Source: Terana coerulea
Lineage: Eukaryota; Basidiomycota; Agaricomycetes; Polyporales; Phanerochaetaceae
Direction of reading: 5' to 3'
Assembly: GCA_024811115.1 (NCBI GenBank)
Contig: JAKOGH010000261.1
Span: forward strand, 186,001-250,000
Length of the DNA stretch: 64,000 bases
This document shows, one piece after another, positions 1-11,033 of this stretch (within the stretch, counting starts at the first letter, position 1; every line of letters starts with the position of its first letter). The notes beneath the pieces are model-generated. The model was given only the letters and a program-made list of their open reading frames with translations, ran no database searches and had not been told where the DNA came from. The translations under genes and the position numbers were made by a program.

Positions 1-57
1 CTAGGGCGCGCGGTGGTTGAGCATGGCGGAGCAAAAAGAGAGGAGAGGGGGACTCAC

Positions 58-72
58 CTTGTCCGACGCCAT
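58..72 (-). CDS. Possible first exon of a gene running off the left edge
   Basis: On the minus strand an ATG at 72 opens a five-codon exon (M-A-S-D-K) followed at once by a strong donor (GTGAGT at 52-57). The rest of the gene would lie outside the window. Other genes here also begin with very short first exons (POP5, the Tudor-like gene), so this is plausible. There is no protein evidence and no function can be given. Confidence 0.25.
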
Positions 73-418
73 GGTTGGGTGTACAAGTTGGTGGTCGAAA
101 GAGACCAGCAATTTCGGCCAGCGTCGCGGGTCAAAGCTCGTAAACCAGATAACCGTAAGATTCTGCTGATTGCTGACCCGGGGCACTAAGTAGGCGTCTG
201 CTCGTTGACCAACGCCCCATCAGTACTTAAGTGCATATTAACTTCTAGCGTCCACTCCTGCAATCCACTAGTGCTGGTGGCATGATTAGTGAAAAGCGCA
301 ATAATCGCAATCAACTACTACGCTAGCTATAATGGGAACCGATATTGAAACGTTCAAATGTGGCCGAAGCTGCCACCCATGTCTTGAAACCAAAACGTCA
401 AATGCAAAGCCAAATAAA

Positions 419-1950
419 TTACATTATAATGCAATCCCCCTTCTTCGACTTCCGCGCTTTCTTCTGAGCCTCGTGAGCCTCACGCTTCATGTCCTCGAGC
501 CGCTGCTGCTGCTCGCGCTCAGCGAGCCGTTGCCTCTGCTCAGCCTGGGCCTGGCGCGCATGGTCGTCTTCCTGCGCCTGCAGCTGTCGAGCTAGCTCAC
601 GGCTGCATCATCAACACAACAATCAGCGGGATGTTCTTCTGAAAGTTGGCGATGAGACACGCACTCGGCCCGTTCCTCCAACGTCAGCGCGCCCAGGTCG
701 CCCTCTAATGCGGCCAATGCGCTCTCGCCTGTGTGGCCGGCGTAATCGCCGCCTGCGGGCGTGGAGCGCACGAAGTCGGAGTCGACAAAGGTCGACCACC
801 CGCCGTCGACGTCTTCTAGTCGCTCCCAGACTACGGAGGGTTCGTGGAGAAAGACTTGGTCGGTAACAAGGGTGTAAAGCGCGCTGTCATCTGGGTTCGG
901 CGACTTGTATAAAACGGATAGGTGCGAATTCCGGAAGAGAGCAACCATTTGACCTGCATCCAGCTTGGATGCGAGCGCAAATAAGCCATAGTAGGTCAAT
1001 TGTGACGATGTGCTATCCAGGAATGATCGTATTATCAGCGCTGTCGATTGCGTTAGCCAATCGTTCAGCAGGAAAGTAATAGGCTCCCACCTTCTTCTAT
1101 CTTCTGATGTCCTTCAGGTGTTAGAGATGACTGGCGGTTGGTAGTCGGCTTTGAACTCGAGGACGACCCGGATGGCTCCTCCTCATTTCGCAGAAATTGG
1201 CCATGTGACAAGTGGTCCGCTTCCGCTATGAGGTTCACGCAGGTGTCGTAGTCCTTTAACCTCGAAAGAACAGGGTGCTCTGGGGTGCTCGGGTCCGACA
1301 CCCATCCGTGGACCAGTTCAATGCCCGCGTACTCGAAGAGCTTCAGTTCACCTCCCGAGCCGGCAGGCCTAAATGCATTAACGTCCGTAAAAGAGGATTA
1401 AGGTCCATGCCCTCTGGAGCGCAGATTAGCCTTCGCAACTGGTGAGACACTGACGCACGTACTGCGGGTGACGGGCATGATGGACAGGGCTGCACCAATA
1501 TCCACGTCCGGGCACGAAAGCAAGAGATATTCGCCTACAAGTTGCGCAAGCTGGTTGTAAGACACGCTTGTGCGGTTTGGAGGAAGTATCTCGATGTTGC
1601 CCCTTAGGATGAGGATGTTGCCTAGCATAGCCTCGTCAGTGGCTTGGCAGCCTCTCCTAGAGCAGAATAACACATACATATCGCAATAAACGAGCAAGGC
1701 CTACAAGCCACATCAGAGAGGGTGGTGAACCGCTCGAGGAGATGAGTAGGAGCCCTCCTCACCCGTTGAAGTTCTGTGTTATGATCTTGAACCGCTTCGG
1801 CTCCCCATCGGCTTGCTGTCTGAACGTGACATCTTTGAGATACCAGACCTCTTCCTCGAACTCCTCTTCGACCGCGGGTTGCACCGTGGTGATGTGAGGC
1901 TCTGAGTCTGGTGCAGCGTTCTGGACGTCAGAGGGAACAGGCTCAGACAT
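419..1950 (-). CDS. MINDY-family Lys48 deubiquitinase, frameshifted in this copy
   Basis: MINDY (FAM63-type) cysteine peptidases trim Lys48-linked ubiquitin chains. Exons, 5' to 3': 1763-1950, 1678-1700, 1463-1621, 1413-1091, 665-1040, 419-602; about 417 residues. The catalytic start ITQNFNGPCSFIAICN is assembled across two introns, with the nucleophile Cys after NGP. The family core follows: ILILRGNIEILPP, SYNQLAQLVGEYLL, then ELVHGW. The C-terminal part carries a ubiquitin-binding MIU-like stretch (RELARQLQAQED) and ends in C-I-I-M, a CAAX-type prenylation signal. In exon 4 the frame breaks between DLNPL and VNAF: a run of four A (1389-1392, plus strand) should be five. Exon lengths sum to 3n only if that base is restored. 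I read this as a sequencing error or a recent lesion, not an intron. Confidence 0.85.
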
Positions 1951-2296
1951 GGAGGGTCGTGGTGTTAGTTACAAAGCGCAGTAGCGCCGGGACGCGCTTG
2001 GGCGACACGGTCGATGTGCCGGATTACCGGATCACTAACGCGTAGTATGAGGCGCTTGATGTAGCAAGCGGAGAGTAAGTGGGAGTAACAAGCAAAAGTG
2101 TTACCATATGCTCACTTACCCCGAAATTGCCTCGTCAACGCGTCGTCTTACTTTCCACACTCATCTCGTCCAACTGGCTCGCAATTCTCTCTGTAATATA
2201 CCTGTACCAATAGCACCTCTCATGAAGAAGCTCTAAGGACAAGACCTTCAAACCTCAACCCGCCGGAATTCCATCGCTCAAGCTTCAAGCAACGCA

Positions 2297-4161
2297 ATGC
2301 CTTACAACATCCCCATCGTAGACGAAGACGACGCAAACCCTTTCTACTGTCCTGAAGTCCCAGCCGTCTCCTTCCTCCAAAACCATCAAGCAGCAATTAT
2401 ATGGCGATAGGGTTACTGCTGGGCTTGATGAAACCCCGCCTCTCTCTGCTGGCTCTGACTCTGGCGCCTCCGGCGATCTCTTGCCCTCCTTCGCGAAGCT
2501 GCTGGACAAATCTGTCACCGACGACGACCTGCTCGAGCTGCTGTACAACCCGGCCAACGCCTCTGCCGCCGACGGCACCTTTGCTGACGACACCGCCGAC
2601 AACCTGCGCAGCGTCCTGCGCGGCGCGAACCTGGACGGATCTGGGCGACTCGGCGTCACTGGGGCTGGCTCAGTCGTGCTCGCGGCGCAACTCCGGACGG
2701 TCATCAAGCGGGAAGAGTCGCCTGGGCGCGTCCCCGACCTGACATTCAGCGACTTGCGAGGCTCCGGGAAGCGCGAGCGATCTTTGCCTCCGTCAATGAC
2801 GGTTCTTTCGAGCTCAGTGCTAAGGCGGACCGACTGCTGATTTACGGCCGGAGGAACTCGCAGTCGCCTTACGACGTCAGGGCGCGCAACAGATGGAAGG
2901 CTTCCAGGGAAAATCGTTGGAGAGCGAAGGTCATGGAGTTGCAAGATAGGGTTTCTTTCCTCGAAGGTGCTTCATGACTGTTTGCGCTGTGCTGCTTTCG
3001 CTGATGTCAGATCTTTTAGGTATGCTATCTTAGGAGCTACTTGCGATATGGTCTCATATAAAGATAATTTCAGACGAGCTCTACGGCACCGCTATTGGCA
3101 CAGAAACGCCTCGAGGATTAAAGACCTTGTTTTCTCGCCTCAGTCGGATATTTCCTGGTGTGCGACTGCGCGACAAGCTGGCTGATGTTCAAAGTCATCA
3201 AGCAATCGCCGACTTCCTTTGTCAACAGGGTACGTCACTCTTGTTTGAGACGGTGACATGTCTGACGGTGGTACAGGCTATATGAATACTCGTGTGTTGA
3301 GCCTTCTGCGCACCTCAGAAATAGACTTCCTCGATCTGTCTTCCTCGCTTTTCGACGAGGATGGCCTCAACTTGGATGCCCACGACATCTTCAAAGGTAT
3401 GCACAGGCTTCTTTTACGTGCGCCTGAAATATTGGCTTACCTGCGCAGTTTTCGCGAAGCCGAACAGTTTCCTCTTCTTGCAAGAGCTTAATTTCACGAA
3501 CGCATCTCTACGGGACCAGGATATTCTCTATTTACAGCATCTGCCTCGCCTATACAGTCTTTGGATGAACAAAACCGGTATCAGCAATGAGGCGTACGTG
3601 CCATCCTGTATTTATACATTCTCGCAACTACTGACTGGGACTGAAGCATATTCAACCTTCTTCCGCTCAAACGTTCGCTCATTGAGCTTGACATTGCCTA
3701 TAACCCCCGCATCGACGATGACGCCATAACAGCATTTCTTATGCTGACCAAGCTGCAGTACCTTGCCTTTGGAGGTACGACCACAACGATCGTCGGTGTT
3801 CGACGCTTGGCCACGGTTACGCATGAACGTGATCAGAAGTTGGAGGTCGAAGTTCCCGCGGTTTGCGAACAATACTTGAAGAGTACGTAGACTTGTTGTT
3901 GCGTGCCACCATCAACTCACTTTCCCGTAGAGATTCACCAAAAATACGTCGTCTATCCCTCTGAGCCGCTGATCACGGATCCTAAGGGCCGTTCAGAGAC
4001 TGTCTACCGCTGCGATCATCGATAACCTCTCCGCCCATGCAAGAGTCAACTCTGAAATCTCTGCGGAAGGCCCAAGAGCGCTGCTGGTAAAGCATCTGCA
4101 AGAAATACTCGAAACAAGACACGCGGATCTTTGCGTCCGGGAGTTGCTCGGGCTGGACTGA
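2297..4161 (+). CDS. Leucine-rich-repeat (RNI-like) protein, hypothetical
   Basis: Preferred exons: 2297-2317, 2364-2699, 2750-2966, 3011-3019, 3074-3229, 3277-3396, 3449-3593, 3647-3882, 3931-4161; about 489 residues. The N-terminal third is acidic and probably disordered, followed by a basic Arg/Trp-rich stretch (about 2830-2950). The C-terminal half holds irregular leucine-rich repeats such as LQELNFTNASL, LPRLYSLWMNKTGI and LIELDIAYNPRIDD. A scaffold role is usual for such repeats, but I do not recognise the family. The 9-nt exon (3011-3019) fits phase and splice sites exactly. Near 3985 the frame must drop one base to reach the last 55 codons, which end in ELLGLD. The first two introns (46 and 50 nt) are inferred from frame alone and are weak, so the 5' part is the least certain. 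Confidence 0.6.
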
Positions 4162-4545
4162 AGCCGTTTCGTTCGCTCATTGGATTCTCCTTGTCTGGCC
4201 GCTTGTTTTCCGATTATCGCTTGTCTGCCGTCCCGCCCTCCTTGCACACTGTCCTGGATATTTGCTCTTGTCGCGCTTTCTTTGCAAACTCGCTGTCGTG
4301 TTGTTCTCGCTTTTGTCTGTCGCATGAAAACTGTGTTTCGTCTCTGTTCTGTAACATCATACTTCCTGGGTATCATTAGCATTATTTATAATGTCCATCT
4401 TTGTGACAGTTCCTTGAGGCTTGTAATAGAAATGTAGCAAAGAGACAATCAAGGTAAGGATAGGAAGTATGTGGATAAAGGGAGTTCCTTGTTACACTGG
4501 ATGTGATTATGCCGTAGTGATAGTTAATGAGGTAGTAAGCCTACC

Positions 4546-4947
4546 TTAACGGAAAGTAGGCTCTGCTCCCTTGATTACTATTCTGCCATCCTTCAAGGTC
4601 TCAGTAATGATGGGGCTCGCAGCGGGCCTGAACTGGTGCTCCTTTGAGTACCTATTCCGAGCCATTGGTGTCACGTAATAACGTCTGAGCTCTCAGAGTA
4701 CACACCTCTTAGCATGTATAACCTCTGGCTTCTGCGCCATCTGCTTTCGCATGCTCATGCCCACCCAGAAGAGAAAGATGACGAGCCCAAGGAGTGCGAT
4801 GCGTTTCCAGGGTGAGGGCGTCGGTGGGTTGAAGCGCGGGTCGGCGTGCAGGCGGCGGTGCAGCTCGTCGATATCGCTCGTGGGCTCGTCGCGAGCTAGG
4901 GAAGATGACGACGTGCGCCGTTTGATGTCCTTGAGGTCGGAAGCCAT
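4546..4947 (-). CDS. Small single-pass membrane protein, hypothetical
   Basis: Two exons, 4706-4947 and 4546-4651, joined by a 54-nt intron (donor GTGTGT, acceptor ATAG). They give a 115-residue protein with no frame problem. The N-terminal 45 residues are charged (LKDIKRR, DIDELHRRLHADPRF). Residues about 50-68 form one hydrophobic helix (LLGLVIFLFWVGMSM). The C-terminal tail is short and basic/polar and ends GAEPTFR. This is the shape of small single-pass proteins of mitochondria or ER, but I see no targeting signal that decides it. The 3' end faces the LRR gene. The upstream 460 nt separate it from the divergent KAPA synthase gene, so the two probably share a promoter region. Confidence 0.6.
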
Positions 4948-5410
4948 GGTGGTAGCGAGTGAATGTATGAGTGAGGTCGTAGCCCAACGCGCTTGCCCGA
5001 CGCAGCAGGGGGTGTTCGGGGTGCGTCTGATGGCGGGCGTTCCCCCACTCAGAGCTGTCATGATCATGAACTCAAGCGAAAGGACGTGATGGATATAAAG
5101 CCAGGGCTGGCCGCTCCCGAGCAGCGCACCCCTTTCGTTCCTCCACCATGGCACAAATAGCTGAGACATGTCTGCAATACTTGCATGCCCATAGCCCACC
5201 GCGCCCGTTCTACGTCCGTCGGCGTTTCGAGCACTGCTGGAAGAACAAGTGAATAGTGCCGTGGTGTACTAAGACTTCGCAGAGTCATGGGGATACATCT
5301 TCTGGGCTTTTTGCGGTCCCACAAGCCCCCTTTCTCTACCTTACATTTTTCTCTTGTCACACTATCCCTGAGCTGCGCAATCCCCCTCATCCTCATCCTA
5401 CTCCGCAAGC

Positions 5411-6861
5411 ATGAGTAGTTCGCTACACGCGAAATTATCCTCAGCCCTCAGGTCGCGCGAAGAACGACTCATCCGGCGGCGACTATCCGACCCGGACGCG
5501 GACGCAGGCCTCATTGACTTCCACACAAACGACTATCTATCCCTGTCACGCTCCAGCGACCTGCGCCGCCGCTTTCTCGCAAAGTTGCAGGATGCGCCGG
5601 AGGTCTTGGGCTCGGGCGGCAGCAGGCTGCTCGTGAACGGACATGCGCACGCAGCGCTGGAGGCACGGCTGGCGAAGCTCTTCGACTCGCCGACCGCGCT
5701 GCTCTTCAACTCGGGCCTGGACGCGAACGTTGGCTTCTTTTCATGCGTGCCGCAGCCGGGAGACGTCGTGGTATGCGACGAGTACATCCACGCCTCCGTA
5801 CACGATGGCGTCAGAGCATCCCGCGCAAAGATGCACAGTACTCATTCGAGCACAACTCGGTCTCTGCCCTTGGCGAACTACTCCTACGATTGCTCAGCGA
5901 GCGATCAGGCCTCCGATCTGGAGAAAACAATGTCTTTTGTTGCGGTAGAAAGCCTGTATTCCATGGATGGGACAATCGCGCCCCTCACGCAGATTGTGGA
6001 CCTGCTCGAAACGCTGTTGCCGAGAGGGAATGGGCATCTGGTCGTGGATGAGGCGCATACAACGGGAGTGTACGGACCTCAGGGCAGAGGGATGGTTGCG
6101 ATGCTTGGGTTGGAGAGGAGAGTCCTTGCAAGGCTGCATACTTTCGGCAAGGCTCTCGCAGGCTCAGGAGGTGCGTCGCAATACTCCTATTGACCTTGAA
6201 GAAAAATTGACAGATTTGGCAGCCGTGATCTTGACCGATGAACTCATACGCGACTATATGCTCAACTACGCAAGATCCCTTATTTATACCACATCTCTAA
6301 GTTACGCGAACATCATAGCAATGGACTGCTCGTTTGACCTGTTGGAAAATGGCACGGCGAAAAAGGTATGTTGCGACGCATGTAACTTATTCTTCCTGAC
6401 GTAACAAGACTCGTAGTTATCCACGAAAGTGCTCGATCTAAGTACCCGATTTGTGAACACACTACGTACTCCACATCCGACCAGCACAGGATTCCACCTC
6501 ACCTCCTGTCTCTACCACCACACCTGATGGCGTCAGAACCCAGTCCCATCCTTCCTCCAGTCGTGATAACACCAGCCAACCGAGCAACGCCAATTATTCC
6601 TGTATTCACCTCTCGCCCACGTCCACTATCCGCGTGCCTCCGCGCCAAGGGCATGAACGCACGGCCGATAACGTGGCCGACTGTGCCTAAAGGCCTCGAC
6701 CGGATACGGGTGTGCTTGCACTCTGGGAACAGTGCAGAAGAGATCGACGCGCTGGCGCAGGCGATGGTAGACTGGGCACGGACGGCGATGGCAGAGGCAG
6801 CGGGACAGATGGAGAGGGAGAGTTTAGTGGTGCGCACTCGGGCGTGCTGGCGAAGTTGTAG
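5411..6861 (+). CDS. 8-amino-7-oxononanoate (KAPA) synthase, BioF-type
   Basis: PLP-dependent alpha-oxoamine synthase that condenses pimeloyl-CoA (or -ACP) with alanine in biotin synthesis. Exons 5411-6170, 6223-6365, 6417-6861; 449 residues after correction. Family marks: DFHTNDYLSLS, LGSGGSRLLVNGH, VAVESLYSMDGT, VVDEAHTTGVYGPQGRG and HTFGKALA, which contains the PLP lysine. The C-terminal domain has MNARPITWPTVP. Four single-base problems are visible. One base is missing near 5827-5830 and one T is extra in 5935-5938; together they scramble about 36 residues that read correctly in another frame (EHNSVSAL). One G is missing at 6489-6490, and one base near 6817. With the last corrected the protein ends in A-K-L, a peroxisomal PTS1; uncorrected, it runs to 6967 and overlaps POP5. 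Confidence 0.8.
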
Positions 6862-6925
6862 GGTGTGGTTTGGGCGCGGGATATTGAAGGCACAATTTAC
6901 CACGGGTTTTCCGGATTGCTTTCAT

Positions 6926-7660
6926 CTAGTCTTGCAAAGCCTCAAGTTCTTGGGTACTCTTTTGTAGAAACTCTTCGTAAGAGTCTTGGTATGCGGCTAT
7001 TAAAAGAAAGAAAGGTGTATCAATATTTTTAGAGTGAACTCAACCGTTGGCAAAAACGTACCTGCCGTCCCTCGATTCGCTCTGTAGCGTGCGATCACTT
7101 CGCGGTTGTGCGTAATAGTGGTGAGTTGTGCCTGCTTGATCGTGCCTACATGCGGCTTTCAGAAAATTAACTAAAGAGAGTGCGAGGACTGTGTACCGGA
7201 GACGTGCACAACGTTCGGGATGTACTTCCTGCCTTCTACGGACGTGAGCATCGTCACGCCAGCCCACGCTGTGTTATGATGATCCCGGGCGACGCGAATG
7301 ATGCATACATTGGTAATCGGAGAGTAGTACTTGACTGCGTTCAACAGGATTGACGTAAGAACATCGTACACGTCCGAAAACAAGAGCGAACTGACTCGTG
7401 AGCGACGAAGACACTGCGCCCCAACCGGTATCCCCGAAGTTGGCGATGATACTTTGCTTCAGTGCCGACCAGATGTGCTTGCTCTGTATCGAGCCTGCAC
7501 CCTCTTCAGGCACAGAGGATTGCACCGCACTTGCGGTCGTCGAGGGGCACGGGATGAGCTCGACAAGTAGCCACCGGTTCTACATGAAGGACAAAGCGAA
7601 GGAATTTCAGAGTTTGGATACTCCGAGCACGTGCTAGAGGCCCACCTTAAACCTGACCAT
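6926..7660 (-). CDS. POP5: RNase P/MRP protein subunit POP5
   Basis: POP5 belongs to the Rpp14/Pop5 family and is a core subunit of nuclear RNase P and RNase MRP, which mature tRNA 5' ends and pre-rRNA. Five exons: 7646-7660, 7396-7579, 7197-7334, 7062-7145, 6926-6996; 163 residues, all phases consistent. The start MVRFKNRWLLVELIP is the classic Pop5 N terminus and is split by an intron after the fifth codon. Further motifs are IIANFGDTGWGAVSSSL, KYYSPITNVCIIRVARDHH, and IPNVVHVSGTIKQAQ. There is no frame damage, in contrast to its tail-to-tail neighbour KAPA synthase; the two stop codons are about 65 bp apart. Confidence 0.93.
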
Positions 7661-8583
7661 TGATATAAATACCCTACCGGTATTAACGTAGTCCTTATAC
7701 ACCCAGTTCAACTCGCGGTATGATGAGCGTGAAAGACAGGTTCGACTCGGATTTAGCGCCCGAACGGCCGAGCGCGAACGCCACAAAGATGCGCGCTTCC
7801 TGTCTTGGAACTTCCCACCATGATCGCTTCATGATCGCCACGGAAGCCCTGAATGAAGTGATCGAACGCGTCCAACGTCCAACCCTTACACATGGGTAGT
7901 GCAAATATAAAAATTTCTCGTTGCGCTTGACAGAGGCCGAGCGCGCATAGCCCAGTGAATACAGTGCCAGTGAAGTAATTGCAGCCTACATTACTTGTCA
8001 AGCACTTATCAAATACTTAGTGTTGAAAGTTGTTTTCAACTATAAGTAACCACGCGACATCTCTGCGAAGGGCCGCTGTGTCCTCAGGCTCACCGGCTGT
8101 AGTTGCCACGCAGCCTCGACAGAATGATGGAGATAAAACTCAATCTATCGAGCTCTCATTCTATTAGCACCACTACCGTGACTGAGTATCGACTTCATCC
8201 GTAAATTGAAGCGAATAGAAATAATCTGATGCTTGGTAGACAGTATGACTGTGCATGACAGAGGCGTAATAAACTCGTCAGCATACTTACATACAAGTGT
8301 ATTGTGTTCTGGAGTGTACGCCGCATCCCAGATACGCATGCCCCAAACAGGCCGATAATGCGATTCCTCAGGGTAAACGCTGGCAGTGGCGTTGATGTAC
8401 AGTAGTGTACTGGCCTACTCAAGCGTCCGTTTCCGTACTTAACTGTATACTAGTATAGAAGGAACAACATCAGTAAGTGCAGACCCAAACGAAGCTTAAG
8501 GAAGCGGTAAAATTACAGTGAGAGCCAACGTCTATAATAGATACTGTTGTACATCACCCAAGGAAAGCGTGCCTGACACTTAA
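7661..8583. other. Intergenic stretch, no gene seen
   Basis: About 920 bases upstream of POP5 and downstream of the next minus-strand gene. Only short unsupported reading frames are present. It should contain the POP5 promoter. I see no repeat, tRNA or conserved coding segment. Confidence 0.5.
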
Positions 8584-9409
8584 CTATGGCGAAACTGATG
8601 ACACCGGACTCTGTCCTTGGTCAATGACACTGTCTATTAGCTCCCGCCAATCCCCCTGTGCATCCTTATGCAGACCCAAGCTCTTCTCAAACTCGTTCTC
8701 CTCGCTGTCTAGGTGCCGCGATGTCCCCTCTTCCAGTGCCGGGCTGGGGAGGCGGGAAGACGTGAGAAAGTGTTGCGACGGGAGCGCGAGGATGGGGCTG
8801 TCTGATACAGGTGTTGCGTTCGGAGTGAACGACAGAAACGAGTCGTTTGACTTCGGTTGTGGCTCGCTATGTGATACATCTGGTAGCATCAGATCGGGAA
8901 GAGGGAGGGAATGCGTGGAATTGTTGAAGTTCATGAAAGTCTCGTTGGCTTGTTCTTCAAGTTCATCCGGCCCTGGATCCGAATCAGAATCGCTACTGAA
9001 GCGTCATGAGAGACGTAGCAGGAGATGAGACTTCACACGTACTCATCCAATAATAGATACGATGACGCCGTGTCTGTTGACGACGGCGAGCTCGAATGCT
9101 CTGAGCCCGCATCGCTGCTAACAGCCCGTGATATCCCTTTCGCACCGCCATTCGCGACATCCCCCTCCACGAACTGCACTCTTCGGGGGTTGTCTCGCCG
9201 CTTGAAGAGATCGCCGTCTGCTGAAAATCAGGGCTCCTGAACGGTAGCGACGTCGACCTGCTGTGGCCGAGCCTACTGGGGGTGCGGATCTGTGGCAACG
9301 GTCGGCCATAGTTCGGTGAGATTGTTGAGCGTGATCGTCGGTGTGTGGGGGTGGCGTGTCGCGGTGCAATGGCGGCGAGACCGGAGGCCATAAAGCTTGA
9401 GTAGTCCAT
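8584..9409 (-). CDS. Ser/Pro-rich hypothetical protein
   Basis: Two exons, 9043-9409 and 8584-8995, with a 47-nt intron (donor GTACGT). The start MDYSSFMASGL is chosen because the next in-frame ATG upstream (9517) overlaps the neighbouring gene. The protein is about 259 residues and largely disordered: an Arg/Ser-rich N-terminal part, a basic patch (LFKRRDNPRRVQFVEGDV), an acidic run (DDSDSDSDPGPDELEEQ) and a Ser/Pro-rich tail. In exon 1 a run of four A on the plus strand (9224-9227) must be five to join SPDF to the basic patch; exon lengths sum to 3n only then. No domain is recognised. A regulatory or signalling substrate would fit the composition, but that is inference. Confidence 0.55.
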
Positions 9410-9516
9410 GGTGTGTGAGGGCGCAAGCATGGGTGGGTGGCCGCACTTATACGTGCGATGAGCACTCCGGATACGGTTTGAAGGAAGCGCTGCGTCACTG
9501 CCGTGATGAGATGCCA

Positions 9517-9860
9517 TCAACCTTGGAGAGCTGGCGCGTAGCGAAGCTGGAGATCACGAGAGCGTGAAACACACAACCTGGATATGGACAGCGTGGTACG
9601 TGCCCACTAGAATCAGCCACAGATTGTCAGCAACGGAAAGTCGGTGAACTGATATAAGGAAAATATGGTACCTGTATATCGAGAATATGCTCATTTGTCG
9701 CTTCGGCGGACCCTCGGAGCAGTTTATGAAGATTATCTATCTGTAGTGATACAGTTAGCAGCGCCTTGGCGTCATAGGAGTACATTGAGCAAAACATTTC
9801 CACGTGTGTTCTTCTTCCGCGGCTGAGCGTGAAATGTTCATCTGGTTCTTCGCGGAGCAT
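9517..9860 (-). CDS. Possible 92-residue protein, hypothetical
   Basis: Two exons, 9672-9860 (63 codons) and 9517-9606 (29 codons plus stop), both whole numbers of codons, joined by a 65-nt intron with good ends (GTACC...TTCTAG). The product is about 92 residues, helical-looking in its middle (LQIDNLHKLLRGSAEATNEH). Its TGA overlaps an ATG of the next gene by one base (TGATG). It could instead be the 5' exons of that gene, spliced across the stop. I recognise no family. Confidence 0.35.
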
Positions 9861-10347
9861 CTATACAGAGCATGGGGAAAAGTGGAACTCAGGGGTCGTG
9901 ATATTGGACAATATGGAATAGCTCAGAAGAGCGAGGTATATTGAAGTGGGCGAGGATGCACTCTTAGCTGGTGGAGTACAACCGCATAGGCAAAAGGGAA
10001 GGTTCATGAAGGCTTGCCTGCATTTAACTTGCATGGACGGAAAGCACTTTCGCAAGGCTCTTGTAGGTATTCGATAGAACTAGATCAATCAAAGTTATCG
10101 TAGGTAAATATCATATCAAGCCGAGCCTTGCGGCTACCCTACTGTAGCTTGCACCTAAATCAAGAAATATATCAGGACAGCATTCTGAGCGAGCTGAAAT
10201 ATGACAACTTGCCTATGCAACCTTCACCGAGGGCATAGCTGCGCACGGGAACAAGTGGTGTTGGCGCAGCCACATAGAATGGTGATACTTGTGCTTGTAT
10301 CCACGTGGTTGAGTATTTGAGCGCATACAGGCAGCAACCGTCGAGTC

Positions 10348-10701
10348 TTATGCTTTTCTTGCCTGTGCGATTTGATTTCTCGACTGTGTTAGGACTCCCG
10401 CTTGTTGCTCCGCAAGAACCCGACGTTTGTTGAAGTATTCAATCTGGTACAGGTGTCAGCGATACTCCAAACCCCACTCAAATCTCAATCGCGGGTAAGA
10501 ACGTACCCAGCTCTTCGCACAGTCCCGCTCGTAGGCCGTCTTGGGTACGGCGCAAGCGTCACCTTCATCTCCGGCTTTCACCGCCTTTGCGGTGTCGAGG
10601 CAGGCGAAGTAGGCGTCCCTGCTGTCCCAGCATTGCTGTCGGTCCTGCCTCGATGCAGCGTCCGGCGCAATCGCCTTCTCCTTGCTACTGAACCATCCCA
10701 T
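10348..10701 (-). CDS. COA6: Cytochrome c oxidase assembly factor 6 (COA6/COX12-like)
   Basis: Small intermembrane-space protein of mitochondria that helps deliver copper to the Cox2 CuA site of complex IV. Exons 10507-10701 and 10348-10443, 96 residues, phase 0 intron of 63 nt. It shows the twin-cysteine helix pair: CWDSRDAYFAC (CX9C) and CAVPKTAYERDC (CX10C), which form the two disulfides of the CHCH fold imported by the Mia40 pathway. The second exon adds EYFNKRRVLAEQQ, the conserved tail. The N terminus MGWFSSKEKA lacks a cleavable presequence, as expected for this import route. Sequence is intact. Confidence 0.92.
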
Positions 10702-11033
10702 TCTGCGAAAATCTAAGATGGTTGTGTTGTTGAATGCGCGTGCAGCTGCACGTAAAGCGGAAGCGGGTCAAGTTCGTAGACGCGGGTCGGGCCCTTCTCG
10801 GCATCATTCGGCATGGCCGCTTTGACGTGTGGCAAGCAGAGACAAACATCGTGTAGCATTGGCGACCGCGTTCGTGCTTAGCACTCCAGCCTTGAGCATC
10901 TCCACGAACACAACTTCATGACTTGGTATAGAACTCAAACAAACCCTACGTATACTTGAAAATTTCTCAGAATTTTTAGACTGCTGCTCCGCGACCACAG
11001 AGACAAGCTGCCGACGGCAGCGTGGTGGCGTGA

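Noticed and set aside
2285..2944. Minus-strand frame of 219 residues
   Set aside because: Ser/Arg/Pro-rich shadow of the plus-strand LRR gene. No motif of its own.
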